From positions 2,666,001 to 2,730,000 of the forward strand of contig NZ_CP147913.1 of assembly GCF_037414475.1 (NCBI RefSeq): a DNA stretch of 64,000 nucleotides. Direction: 5' to 3'. Position 1 is the first letter of the stretch, and each line of letters starts with the position of its first letter. The DNA comes from Myxococcus stipitatus. GTDB lineage: Bacteria; Myxococcota; Myxococcia; Myxococcales; Myxococcaceae. Below the pieces are notes generated by a model. It had not been told where the DNA came from. It saw only the letters and a list, made by a program, of their open reading frames with translations, and made no database searches. The translations under genes and the position numbers were made by a program. Below are positions 36,002 through 44,662 of this stretch, in pieces.

Positions 36002-36900
36002 GGCTTCTCCGTCTTCACGACCTCACGCATGTACTCGAGCAGCCCGCCCCGAAGCTCGGGGCGCTTGAGCGCGTAGGCGATGTTCGCCTTGAGGTACCCC
36101 ACCTTGTCGCCCGCGTCATAGCGATGTCCCTTGAATTTGTAGCCCAAGAGACCGTGCGACTGCTGCAGCGTGGCCAGACCGTCCGTGAGCTGGATTTCAC
36201 CGCCCACACCCGGCGTCTGCTTCTCCAGGATGGGGAAGATCTCCGGCGGCAGCACATAGCGGCCGATGACGGCGAGGTTCGAGGGCGCGGTGCCCTTCTT
36301 GGGCTTCTCCACCACGCGGTCGATGCGGATGACGCCGTCACCCAGGTCGGTGCCGGCGGCGATGCCGTACATGTGCGTCTCGTCATCGGGCACTTCCATG
36401 AGCGCGATGACGGCCTGGTTGTACTGACGGTACACGCGAGCGAGCTGGCGGATGCCGGGCTCCTCGGCGTCAATCATGTCGTCGCCGAGGAGGACACCGA
36501 AGGGCTCGTTGCCGATGGCGCTCTTGGCGCACAGCACGGCGTGGCCCAGGCCCTTGGGCTCCTTCTGGCGGATGGAGACGACGCGGACCAGGTCGGCGAT
36601 GGCGCGCAGCTTGTCGGCGTCCGCCGTCTTGCCGCGGGCGCGCAGGGTGGTCTCCAGCTCGAAGCCGATATCGAAGTGGTCCTCGATGGCCCCCTTGCCG
36701 CGGCCGTTGATGAGGACGACGTCCTCGATGCCGGCGGCCACCGCCTCCTCCACGATGTATTGGAGGGTGGGTGTGTCGACGATGGGCAACATCTCCTTGG
36801 GCACGGACTTCGTTGCGGGGAGAAAGCGCGTGCCGAGCCCGGCTGCCGGGATGACACACTTACGGATGAGGGGCTCTGCCTTCGGTGTGTGGGCGGACAT
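35998..36900 (-). CDS. galU: UTP-glucose-1-phosphate uridylyltransferase
   Basis: This enzyme makes UDP-glucose, the donor for LPS, exopolysaccharide and trehalose synthesis. It has 300 residues from ATG 36900. The nucleotidyltransferase signature AAGLGTRFLPATKSVPKEML is complete, as are EEAVAAGIEDVVLINGRGKG, LGHAVLCAK, VLLGDDMID and the C-terminal GHRYDAGDKVGYLKAN. The frame remains open upstream to 38088, antisense to the barrel-protein gene, but homology begins at this ATG. It diverges from the outer-membrane protein gene with 60 bases between. Confidence 0.95.
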   Translation of the reverse strand: MSAHTPKAEPLIRKCVIPAAGLGTRFLPATKSVPKEMLPIVDTPTLQYIVEEAVAAGIEDVVLINGRGKGAIEDHFDIGFELETTLRARGKTADADKLRAIADLVRVVSIRQKEPKGLGHAVLCAKSAIGNEPFGVLLGDDMIDAEEPGIRQLARVYRQYNQAVIALMEVPDDETHMYGIAAGTDLGDGVIRIDRVVEKPKKGTAPSNLAVIGRYVLPPEIFPILEKQTPGVGGEIQLTDGLATLQQSHGLLGYKFKGHRYDAGDKVGYLKANIAYALKRPELRGGLLEYMREVVKTEKP

Positions 36901-36960
36901 GAGGCCAGGGAATCTATTGGCGCCCCCTGACCCCATCAAGCTGGTTAGGATGCCGACCTC

Positions 36961-37812
36961 ATGTCGCTCCGTCCCGCCGTCCTGCTGTTCGCCGTGTGTG
37001 TCTCCACCGCCGCCCTGGCCCAACCTCATGAGGATTTGAGGGACGTCATGACGGCGCGCGCCTATGGCATGGGGGGCGCCTTCCGCGCCCTCGGCCTGGG
37101 CACGGAGGCCGTGCTGGGCAATCCCGCCGCCATGGCCATGTACCCGGCCTACCGAATGGAGGCGACGGGCGCGTGGGACACTCGCATCAAGGAAGGCATG
37201 CTCGGCGTCTCCGTCATCGACGGCGCCACCAGCAAGCTGGCCATGGGGGTCGATTACCACTGGGTCAGCTTGGGCCGCGGTGGGGCGCGCACCTCGGCGC
37301 ATCTGAGCTCGCTGGGCGTGGGGTTCCCGCTGACCCCGGGGATTCTGATTGGTGGGGTGGCGCGCTACCTGCGGATGAGCGGCATGGGGCGCTACGCGAA
37401 CTCGGTGACGGTGGACACGGGGCTCTTGTTCCGGCTGTCCGACTCGCTGACGGCGGGCCTGTCCGGGCACAACCTCATCAACACCGAGAACGTGGAGCTG
37501 TCGCGGTACTACTCGGGCCACATGGGCTACAGCTCCGGCGCGTTGACCCTGGCGGGCGACGTGCGCGCGGACTTCGAGACGGAGGACAAGACGACGCTGA
37601 CGTACAGCGGCGGGCTCGAGTACCTCGCGGGGATGCAGCTGCCGCTGCGCATGGGGTACATGTACGACGGCGTCACCCGGACGTCGAAGCTGAGCGGGGG
37701 CCTGGGCTTCATGAGCGAGACGGGCAGCGGCCTGGACCTGGCGTACCGGCATGAGCTGGGGGGAGCGAAGAGCCGGATGCTCGCGCTCACCCTGCGCATG
37801 CAGATGAACTGA
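36961..37812 (+). CDS. exported outer-membrane beta-barrel-like protein (PorV/FadL-like)
   Basis: This 283-residue protein has a clear signal peptide (RPAVLLFAVCVSTAALA, cut before QPHED). The mature start, ARAYGMGGAFRALGLGTEAV followed by LGNPAAMAMYPAYRM, is the pattern of PorV/PorQ and FadL-like barrels, where a Gly-rich hatch is followed by N-P-A. Alternating amphipathic strands run to the final LALTLRMQMN, ending in the barrel-typical hydrophobic strand. Its substrate is unknown. It is convergent with the TPR gene, with only four bases between the stop codons. Confidence 0.8.
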   Translation: MSLRPAVLLFAVCVSTAALAQPHEDLRDVMTARAYGMGGAFRALGLGTEAVLGNPAAMAMYPAYRMEATGAWDTRIKEGMLGVSVIDGATSKLAMGVDYHWVSLGRGGARTSAHLSSLGVGFPLTPGILIGGVARYLRMSGMGRYANSVTVDTGLLFRLSDSLTAGLSGHNLINTENVELSRYYSGHMGYSSGALTLAGDVRADFETEDKTTLTYSGGLEYLAGMQLPLRMGYMYDGVTRTSKLSGGLGFMSETGSGLDLAYRHELGGAKSRMLALTLRMQMN

Positions 37813-37816
37813 GGAT

Positions 37817-40800
37817 TCAGCGCGGCGCGCGCAGGGCGAGGTAGCGCTCGGACGCGGCGAAGCGCAGCAGCTCCACCAGCTCCGCGTCCTGTGAGCGGCG
37901 GGCGCGAATGACCGCCACCGCTGGGCCCACCGCGCCGCAGGCCACCAGGCCCGCGCGGTTGGCGGAGTCGCGCGCCGCGTCCACGAGCGAGGAGGCCTTG
38001 AAGTCGCGGGTGCCGGGCTCGAGGAGCTCGAGGGTCCGCTCCAGCGCGCGTGGGGACAGCGTTTCACGCACGAGCTTCGCGTCAGCACTGGTGTCGCGTG
38101 GGTCCTTGAGGACGGTGGACAGCAGGGCCAGGGCGCGCAGGAGCTGGGCGCCCTTCATCGCGCGCAGGGCGAGCAGGTCCGGGGACAGCGAGAGCAGGGC
38201 GCGGCCCGCGTGGAAGCGGAGCTCTGCGGCGGGGAGTGCCTGGCGGATGATGGCTCGGCCCACGAGCAGGCGCGGCTTGTCGGTGTGGACGGCGGCGAAG
38301 GGCGGGCTGTCGTCGTCCGCGAGGACGAGCTCGGGCAGGTTCACCGAGAGGATTCGCGCGGAGGAGTGGAGCGCGTCGAGGACGGCGGGAGCGCCTGGGC
38401 CGGCGACGGCGCGCAGGGGCTCGGAGGCGTCCGCGGCTCGGCCCTGGGCGGGGAACAGCCGGCACAGGGCGATTCCCGCGCAGGCGAGCAGCTCACCGGA
38501 GGGAGTTCTCAGGCCAGGGTGGCGCAAGCCCGCGCGCTCATCGGCGGTGAGAGGGGGCCGCTGGAGTCGCGGCGCGGGGCCTTCGCGACCGGCGAGGGCC
38601 TCGACGATTTCGCGCATGAGGGCGGCGCGTGCGCTGTCGCCTCGGGTGTCGAAGAAGTCCGCGAGCTGTTCGTAGGTCCCGGTGTCGAGCGGGCGCTCTC
38701 GCAGTTGGCGGAAGACCTCGGGCTCGGTGTCCGAGGAGGGCGCGGGCACCGGGGGGATTGGGTTCTCGCGTGTTTCCGTCGCGCCGACGGACACAGGCGG
38801 CGGGGGCTTGGAGATGAAGGAGCGGCCCTGGGCAGGGCCGGCTTCGGGGCGGCCTCCGCGAACGACGCGGCGCACGGGGTCCATTCGGCCTGGAGGGGCT
38901 TCCCAGGAGATGACGCGTGTCTCGGGAACGGGCGCGGCGTCGAGGTCCACGGCTCCGCCCGTGATGAGGTCGATGGCCTTTGCGCCCCGTGGATTCTCGG
39001 AGCGAGACGGACCTTGGGCTCGGGCCGGTGCGCTCTCTGCGACAGGCGGAGAGCGCGGCGGCTCGCCTCGCGACGCCGGTGGGCGCGGGCTCGACCGAGG
39101 CGCGGCAGCCCCCTCGTCAGCAGATTGCGACGGAGTCGGCCCACCGCGAGATGCTCGCGCTCGTGGGTTCAACGCGGGCGCATTCTCGGCGACAGGAGAA
39201 AGCCGTGGCGGTTCACCGCGAACCGCGGGGGCTCGCGGGCCCGAGTCGGACGCGTTCTCCGCAACAGGTGACAACCTCGGTGGCTCGCCACGAGACGCCG
39301 ATTTCCTCTGCCCTGGTGCCGATGTGCCGTCAGCACCCGCCCGAGTACGCGACGGCTCTCCACGGGGCGCTGATGTGCCCTGACTCGACCCGGAGACGCT
39401 CTCAGCAGCGACCCGAGTGCTCGGAGGCTCCCCACGCGACGCCGATGTTCGCTGACTCGATGCGGAGGCTGACGGGGCTTTCGCCTCAACGGGTGACGTG
39501 GACTTGTCCGAACCCGGCAATGCGACGTGGGTCCCGAAGACCACGGTCGACCCGGACAGAACGGGATGCTCCAGCGCTGGCCCCAATGCCCCAAGCGCGT
39601 CCATGCCGGACTCTTGAGCGAAACCCGACGGGCTCGTGGATTCATCAGCCGGAGGCGCAACAGCACCCTTGGCGGGAATGAGCGTCTCGACTCCAGCGGA
39701 GCGCGGAGCCGGAACCTTCCGCGCTGCCCCCTCGTCCGCGCCACGAAGCCCTTGGCCTCGTTGAGCAACTCCCGAGGACGCCGCGGTCGATGCGGCGTCA
39801 GGCTCCGAGTTCGACGTTATCTCCTCGGAGAGGTCACCTCCCGCCGCCACGAGCGACGAGGTCGCCACCGGCAGTGGCGCCAGCGGAGACTTCGGACCAC
39901 TCGGCTCTCGACGAGGCTTCGCACTGCGCGGAGGCTCGGGAGGCGCGGGTTCCCGCTCCTCGAGCGCGAGCTTCAGGCCCTCTGCTCGACGCGCATAGAC
40001 CCGCGCACGGTCGGGATTGCCGAGCGACTCACGCCACAATCGCGCCAGCCGCTCCCAGGTCCGGATGCGCTCGACTTCGTCCTCTGTCGCCGTGGCCGCG
40101 TGCTCGAGCGCCCACGCGGCTTCGCCCTTGTTCCCTCGCGCCAACAGGCGCTCCACGAGCATCAGCCACGCGTCCTTGTGACCTGGCTCGAAGCGCACGG
40201 CCTGACGCAGCTCGTTCAGCGCCCCCTCGGTGTCACCCGCGGACTCGAGCGTCGCCACCAACTCCAGACGCGCCTGACGCGCCACAGGCCCACGCGGTTC
40301 CCTTGCTAGCTGCGCCCGCAAGAGCTGCCCCAACGCCGCCATGTCCCCCAGCTCCCGCGCGAGCCAGAGAAGCCTCTCCTGAGCCTGTTCACTCTCCGGG
40401 CTCTCGATGAGCACCTCCCCCCAAGCCCACTGCGCGAGCCGCGAATCTCCCAGCGAGTCCTCGGCCGTGCGTGCAAGAACTCTCAGCGCCTCCGCCCGGT
40501 CAGAAGTCCTGCGCGGCGCCGTGGAGAGCAAGGTCCGCAACCTCGCCGCCACCGTCCGTCGCGAATCACCATCGACGCAGAGGAGAAGCCCCGCGAGCGC
40601 CGGCAACAACCCCGGCACGAGCGCCTCCGCCGCCTCGAAATCCCCACGCGCCTTCTCTGGCTCCCCCATGTGGAGCCAGCGCTCGCCTCGAGTCAGCAGC
40701 GCGGTCGCACGCGCCTGTCCCGTCCGGGCACGCTGAATGGCCTCGTCGAGCGCTCTCCGGACCAGGGAGGCATCACCCCGGGAAGCCAACAAGCGGACCT

Positions 40801-43345
40801 GCTCGCGCAGCGCGACCCGGTCTCCCGTCAGCTCGACAATCTCGCCGTACATCCGCGCGGCACCCGCGGGGTCCTGGAGCTCGGTCTCCATCACCTCCGC
40901 GAGACGTGTCAGCGCTTCCGCGCGCGCGGCGGCGTCCTTCGCTCGGTCCGCGCGCTTGAGATAGAGCTGGGCCAGCTCCCGCCACGCACGACGCGCGATG
41001 AGCTGTGCCTCGAGCTTCTGCGAGCGCGCCCGTTCCTCGGCGGACTCTCCCTTTCCTGAGGCTGACGGTCCGGCCGGCTCCGTGCTCGGAGGAGACGCAG
41101 GTCCCGAGCTTGCGTTGGCAGGGGCACTCGATGCCACGGACTTCGGCTGGCCAGGGACTTCCTTCCCAGGAACTCCACCACCAAGCGCTGCGAGGAGATC
41201 CGCGAGCGGCATCTCCATGGTCTCGGAGCGAGGCGCCTCCTTCTCGATGCCCGGAGTCGCCGCGGGGATGACCTGGGTCCTCGCACGTGAGGGCTCCACG
41301 GCCGTCGGGGAGAGGACTGGCGGTCCAGGGACTTTCGTCGCGGTGGGCGCGAGGGTGCTCACAGACACGCCCCGAGTGGCTCGCGCAGTCTCGGGAACAA
41401 CAGGCGCGGGCCATGGCACCAAGAGGGATTCCGGAACCACCCCAGGCATCTCGACCAGGGTCCTCGCGCGGAGGTCCACGTCAACCGAGGACACTTTCGC
41501 CGGGGCTGGCGAGGAGCCCTGCTGTCCACTCGCCGGAGCAGACTCAGATTCCGTGCTCGGTGCGGCATCCTTCGCCCGCGGCTCCGACTCCGCGAGCGGC
41601 GCCCCTGGGCCTGATGCCTTTGACTCCTCCAGGACACCGCCTGTCGATGACGTCGCTGCCTCCGCCTGGAGAATGAGCGACTCCAGACGCCCCGCAGAGG
41701 CAGGTTCATCGCCAGTCGGAACTTCGCTCCGCGAGGCCACGCCGGGCGCGCCCTCCTGCCCCGGCTGCTTCACGCTCGCCTGGGTCCCGAGTGGCGTTTC
41801 CTCGTCGAACTGTTGCTCCGCGCCCGGCGACCCGCTGATTCGAGACGCGTCAGCATCAGTCGTGGGGGTGCTCGGAACAGGAACTGACTCATCGCCGCGC
41901 GTTGCGCTCGGTGCCGCATGGGTCAACGCGACAACCGCCTCTGCTTCATTCCCGTGTGCCGCATCCTCCGCGGAGGAATGGCTGCGTTCGCCACCCGGCT
42001 TCCCCTCGACTGGCGAAGCCATCGCGATGTGCCGGTCTGCGGCAGACTCGTCGCCAGAGGACGACCGGACGACTTCCGCCGCACTCACGCGCGGCTCATC
42101 GTTCGTGGAACTCGCGGCCGAAGCCTCCGTGGCGGACTGGCCTCCACTTCGCTCGTCCGCGTCGGCGGGCGAGGCCACCTCGGGCGTGCTCGCGCGAGAC
42201 TCTCCCTCTGCTGACAAGGCCCCGGTTCCAGTCCGCTCGGCGCTCAGAGGCGAAGCGCCCACCTCGGCCCCGTTCATCTCCAGGGCGCCCCCTTCGGACA
42301 ACGCAGGTGCGGCTCCTCGATTCTCGCTTCGCACATCACCGCGAGGCTCTTGCGCCTCGTCGGCCTGCGGCTCGTGCGACGGCGCCTCCACGGGCAGCAC
42401 CGCTGCGTCCGTTCGACTCACGCTCGACGCCGCATCAACGGGCGGCACCGCCCTGCCCGTCCCACGCTCGCTCGGCTCGGCCGCCACCGCGCGGTCATGA
42501 CTCCCGCTCGACGCGCTCGCCATCGGAGTCACATCCCACGGCACCAACAGGGCCTGTGCTCCCTCTCCTTCCACCTTCGACCGCGGAGGCACTTCCTCGA
42601 CGACGCTCGGAGTCCCGGAGTCAGAGCTGGCGGGCGCAGCCGCTCCCTCGGTCTCCAATCCCAGCGGCGGACCCTCGACCTGGAACTGGGCCCACGACAA
42701 CTCCATCGTCAACGAGCGGCGCGGAGGTGATGCTCCCGAAGCCACTCCCACCGCGTCCACCACGGTGGCCATATGGGAATCAGCCTCTTCCCAGACGGAC
42801 ACGCCCCGCACACCCGACTTCAGCGCGGGCAAACTTCCCAAGACTCCAATCTTCGCCGCCGGCGCACGGCCGTCCTGCTGCGCCCGAAGCACTTCGAGCA
42901 CCCGGCGCGCACGCCGGTCCTCCGGAAACGCCTCCACCAACTCCTCGAGCACGAACATCGCGCGAGGCACCTGCCCCATCTTGCGCAACACCCGCGCGAG
43001 CTGCCGCCCCACCGCGCGCCGCACCTCCACGGGCGCCGTCGCCGGAACCGCGCCTAGCAACTCAATGGCCACAGTTTCAGACCCCGCCAGACGCGAGAAG
43101 CGTCCGAGCGCGGCGGCCAACCGAGGCGACATGGGCAACGTGCGGCCCGCGTTCGCCAGCTCCTCGAACGCTCGCGCCGAGGACCCTTCCCGCAGCCACC
43201 GCGCAGCTGACCGGAAGTGGCGAGCCACCCCCTCTACCGATTCAGCCGTCGGCCCGACGTCGGGCATGCCGGCCCGTGGCGCCTCCTGTCGGATGGCCCC
43301 GGACTCCGGCGTGCCGGCGCCCTTGCCGTTTCTCACGCCACCCAT
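37817..43345 (-). CDS. very large TPR-containing protein with low-complexity linkers
   Basis: This is an 1842-residue cytoplasmic protein of unknown function. An N-terminal helical block (about 35-160; REGSSARAFEELANAGRTLP, PRAMFVLEELVEAFPEDRRA) looks like two or three TPRs. A disordered acidic Ser/Ala/Pro linker spans about 200-775. TPR-like repeats span about 775-1130 (AAWALEHAATATEDEVERIR, LVERLLARGNKG). A second linker with tandem ASRGEPP units follows (about 1285-1461), then a C-terminal helical domain (about 1540-1842) with no recognised motif. There is no signal peptide or membrane segment. TPRs suggest a scaffold. The gene lies downstream of the rluA-family gene on the same strand after a 221-base gap. 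Confidence 0.8.
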   Translation of the reverse strand: MGGVRNGKGAGTPESGAIRQEAPRAGMPDVGPTAESVEGVARHFRSAARWLREGSSARAFEELANAGRTLPMSPRLAAALGRFSRLAGSETVAIELLGAVPATAPVEVRRAVGRQLARVLRKMGQVPRAMFVLEELVEAFPEDRRARRVLEVLRAQQDGRAPAAKIGVLGSLPALKSGVRGVSVWEEADSHMATVVDAVGVASGASPPRRSLTMELSWAQFQVEGPPLGLETEGAAAPASSDSGTPSVVEEVPPRSKVEGEGAQALLVPWDVTPMASASSGSHDRAVAAEPSERGTGRAVPPVDAASSVSRTDAAVLPVEAPSHEPQADEAQEPRGDVRSENRGAAPALSEGGALEMNGAEVGASPLSAERTGTGALSAEGESRASTPEVASPADADERSGGQSATEASAASSTNDEPRVSAAEVVRSSSGDESAADRHIAMASPVEGKPGGERSHSSAEDAAHGNEAEAVVALTHAAPSATRGDESVPVPSTPTTDADASRISGSPGAEQQFDEETPLGTQASVKQPGQEGAPGVASRSEVPTGDEPASAGRLESLILQAEAATSSTGGVLEESKASGPGAPLAESEPRAKDAAPSTESESAPASGQQGSSPAPAKVSSVDVDLRARTLVEMPGVVPESLLVPWPAPVVPETARATRGVSVSTLAPTATKVPGPPVLSPTAVEPSRARTQVIPAATPGIEKEAPRSETMEMPLADLLAALGGGVPGKEVPGQPKSVASSAPANASSGPASPPSTEPAGPSASGKGESAEERARSQKLEAQLIARRAWRELAQLYLKRADRAKDAAARAEALTRLAEVMETELQDPAGAARMYGEIVELTGDRVALREQVRLLASRGDASLVRRALDEAIQRARTGQARATALLTRGERWLHMGEPEKARGDFEAAEALVPGLLPALAGLLLCVDGDSRRTVAARLRTLLSTAPRRTSDRAEALRVLARTAEDSLGDSRLAQWAWGEVLIESPESEQAQERLLWLARELGDMAALGQLLRAQLAREPRGPVARQARLELVATLESAGDTEGALNELRQAVRFEPGHKDAWLMLVERLLARGNKGEAAWALEHAATATEDEVERIRTWERLARLWRESLGNPDRARVYARRAEGLKLALEEREPAPPEPPRSAKPRREPSGPKSPLAPLPVATSSLVAAGGDLSEEITSNSEPDAASTAASSGVAQRGQGLRGADEGAARKVPAPRSAGVETLIPAKGAVAPPADESTSPSGFAQESGMDALGALGPALEHPVLSGSTVVFGTHVALPGSDKSTSPVEAKAPSASASSQRTSASRGEPPSTRVAAESVSGSSQGTSAPRGEPSRTRAGADGTSAPGQRKSASRGEPPRLSPVAENASDSGPRAPAVRGEPPRLSPVAENAPALNPRARASRGGPTPSQSADEGAAAPRSSPRPPASRGEPPRSPPVAESAPARAQGPSRSENPRGAKAIDLITGGAVDLDAAPVPETRVISWEAPPGRMDPVRRVVRGGRPEAGPAQGRSFISKPPPPVSVGATETRENPIPPVPAPSSDTEPEVFRQLRERPLDTGTYEQLADFFDTRGDSARAALMREIVEALAGREGPAPRLQRPPLTADERAGLRHPGLRTPSGELLACAGIALCRLFPAQGRAADASEPLRAVAGPGAPAVLDALHSSARILSVNLPELVLADDDSPPFAAVHTDKPRLLVGRAIIRQALPAAELRFHAGRALLSLSPDLLALRAMKGAQLLRALALLSTVLKDPRDTSADAKLVRETLSPRALERTLELLEPGTRDFKASSLVDAARDSANRAGLVACGAVGPAVAVIRARRSQDAELVELLRFAASERYLALRAPR
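38990..39450 (-). repeat. tandem 24-27-residue repeats in the TPR protein
   Basis: Six or seven units of the form (A/T)SxRGEPPxxxxxxAExx are arranged head to tail (for example ASRGEPPRLSPVAENA and VRGEPPRLSPVAENAP). In DNA the recurring block on the plus strand is ggcggctcgcctcgcgacgc with variants. Close similarity between adjacent units suggests recent expansion, so the copy number may differ between strains. Confidence 0.75.
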
Positions 43346-43566
43346 GGGTGCGGCAGTCTACACAACGACGGCCATCCGGGCTGTCACCGTCCTTCTTCCC
43401 ACCTGAAATGCCGGGCCCACCATCACCCGCCCCGTGGACGGACTCCCCAAGGCCCCCTTCCAGGACCTCCGAACACTCGCCATTGACGACCGTTCGACGG
43501 ACCGGCCCCGCCCCCGCCTCGAGGAACGGGCGGCATGCGCGCCCCACGCCTGGAGATTCTTGACGG

Positions 43567-44502
43567 CTACTTCTCGGGCACGGGCCCCCGAGGAACCTCC
43601 ACTCCCGCGAGCGTGAAGAAGCGCAGCAAGTCCTCGGGCACCGGAGCCTCCACATGCAGCGGCTTCCCCGTGCTCGGATGCGCCAGCTCCAACGCCTGCG
43701 CATGCAACAAGCACCGCGCCACGTCCACCCCACCCGCCTTCGCCGCGCCGCCATAACGCGAGTCCCCCAGAATCGGCGCCCCCAGCGCCGTCAGGTGTGC
43801 CCGCAATTGGTGCGTGCGTCCCGTCTGAGGCAACAGCTCCACCACGCAGAACTCCGCCCCCGAATACACCGTGCGGAAGTGCGTCAGCGCGGGCACTCCA
43901 TTGGCGGCACGCGTCGCACGCCACCGGCCCGGACGCGAAGGGTCCTTCGACAACGGCAGGTCCACCGTCCCCGAGGCAGGCACCCCAGGTCCCGTCGCCG
44001 CCACGTAGCGCTTGCGCGCACGCCCCTCCCGGAACTCCGCCGCCAACGCGGACGTCGCCCGCGCCACCTTCCCGAACACCGTCACCCCCGACGTCTCCCG
44101 GTCCAACCGGTGCACCAGCCCCGCCTCTCGTCCCAGGTACGCACTCACCTGGTCCACCAGGCTCCCGCCGACGCGCGCCTCCGTGGGCTGCGCGGGGAGC
44201 CCCGCGGGCTTGTCCACCGCGAGCACCTCCGCGTCCTCGTGCAACACCCGGAACGTCGGAGCCGGCGGAGCCTCCGCCAGCGAACTGTGGCCCCCCTCTT
44301 CCAACACCACCGCCACCACCTGCCCCGACACCAGCCGCGTCTTCGCGTCCCGGCACCGGCGCCCGGCCACATACACCGCGCCCACGTCCACCAACCCGCG
44401 CGCCTGCTCCACGGGCAAGCCGAGCTCCTGGGCCACCGCGTCCACCACGGCCCGCCCCACCCCCGCGCCTTCCACCCGGAATGTCCGACGCTTCACGGCC
44501 AC
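43567..44502 (-). CDS. RluA family pseudouridine synthase
   Basis: This enzyme converts uridine to pseudouridine in rRNA or tRNA. Its 311 residues contain an N-terminal S4 RNA-binding domain (about 10-75; PVEQARGLVDVGAVYVAGRR) and a catalytic domain with LVHRLDRETSGVTVFGK, where Asp 134 is the nucleophile, plus LLPQTGRTHQLRAHLTALGA and PILGDSRYGG. The target site (RluC, RluD or other type) cannot be assigned from motifs alone. It diverges from the HExxH peptidase gene and precedes the TPR gene. Confidence 0.92.
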   Translation of the reverse strand: MAVKRRTFRVEGAGVGRAVVDAVAQELGLPVEQARGLVDVGAVYVAGRRCRDAKTRLVSGQVVAVVLEEGGHSSLAEAPPAPTFRVLHEDAEVLAVDKPAGLPAQPTEARVGGSLVDQVSAYLGREAGLVHRLDRETSGVTVFGKVARATSALAAEFREGRARKRYVAATGPGVPASGTVDLPLSKDPSRPGRWRATRAANGVPALTHFRTVYSGAEFCVVELLPQTGRTHQLRAHLTALGAPILGDSRYGGAAKAGGVDVARCLLHAQALELAHPSTGKPLHVEAPVPEDLLRFFTLAGVEVPRGPVPEK

Positions 44503-44662
44503 ACCTCTCCACGTCCCGTTCGCAGTCGCTCGCTACAGAAAGGCGCGCGGAACCACAAGCCAGCCCGCCGGAGATTCCGCTGGCTAACAGCACCCACAAG
44601 TCGCCGAGCCACTTCACCTCACCTCCCTCACGCCCGCCGCCCCTGGTAGCTTCCGCGCCCCC

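Noticed and set aside
35998-38088. galU reading frame continuing upstream to 38088 (696 codons).
   Set aside because: Homology begins at ATG 36900 and the extension runs across the divergent barrel-protein gene.
41902-43563. A 553-codon plus-strand Arg/Pro/Ser-rich frame over the TPR protein gene.
   Set aside because: Low-complexity shadow of the minus-strand linker coding; no start signals or homology.
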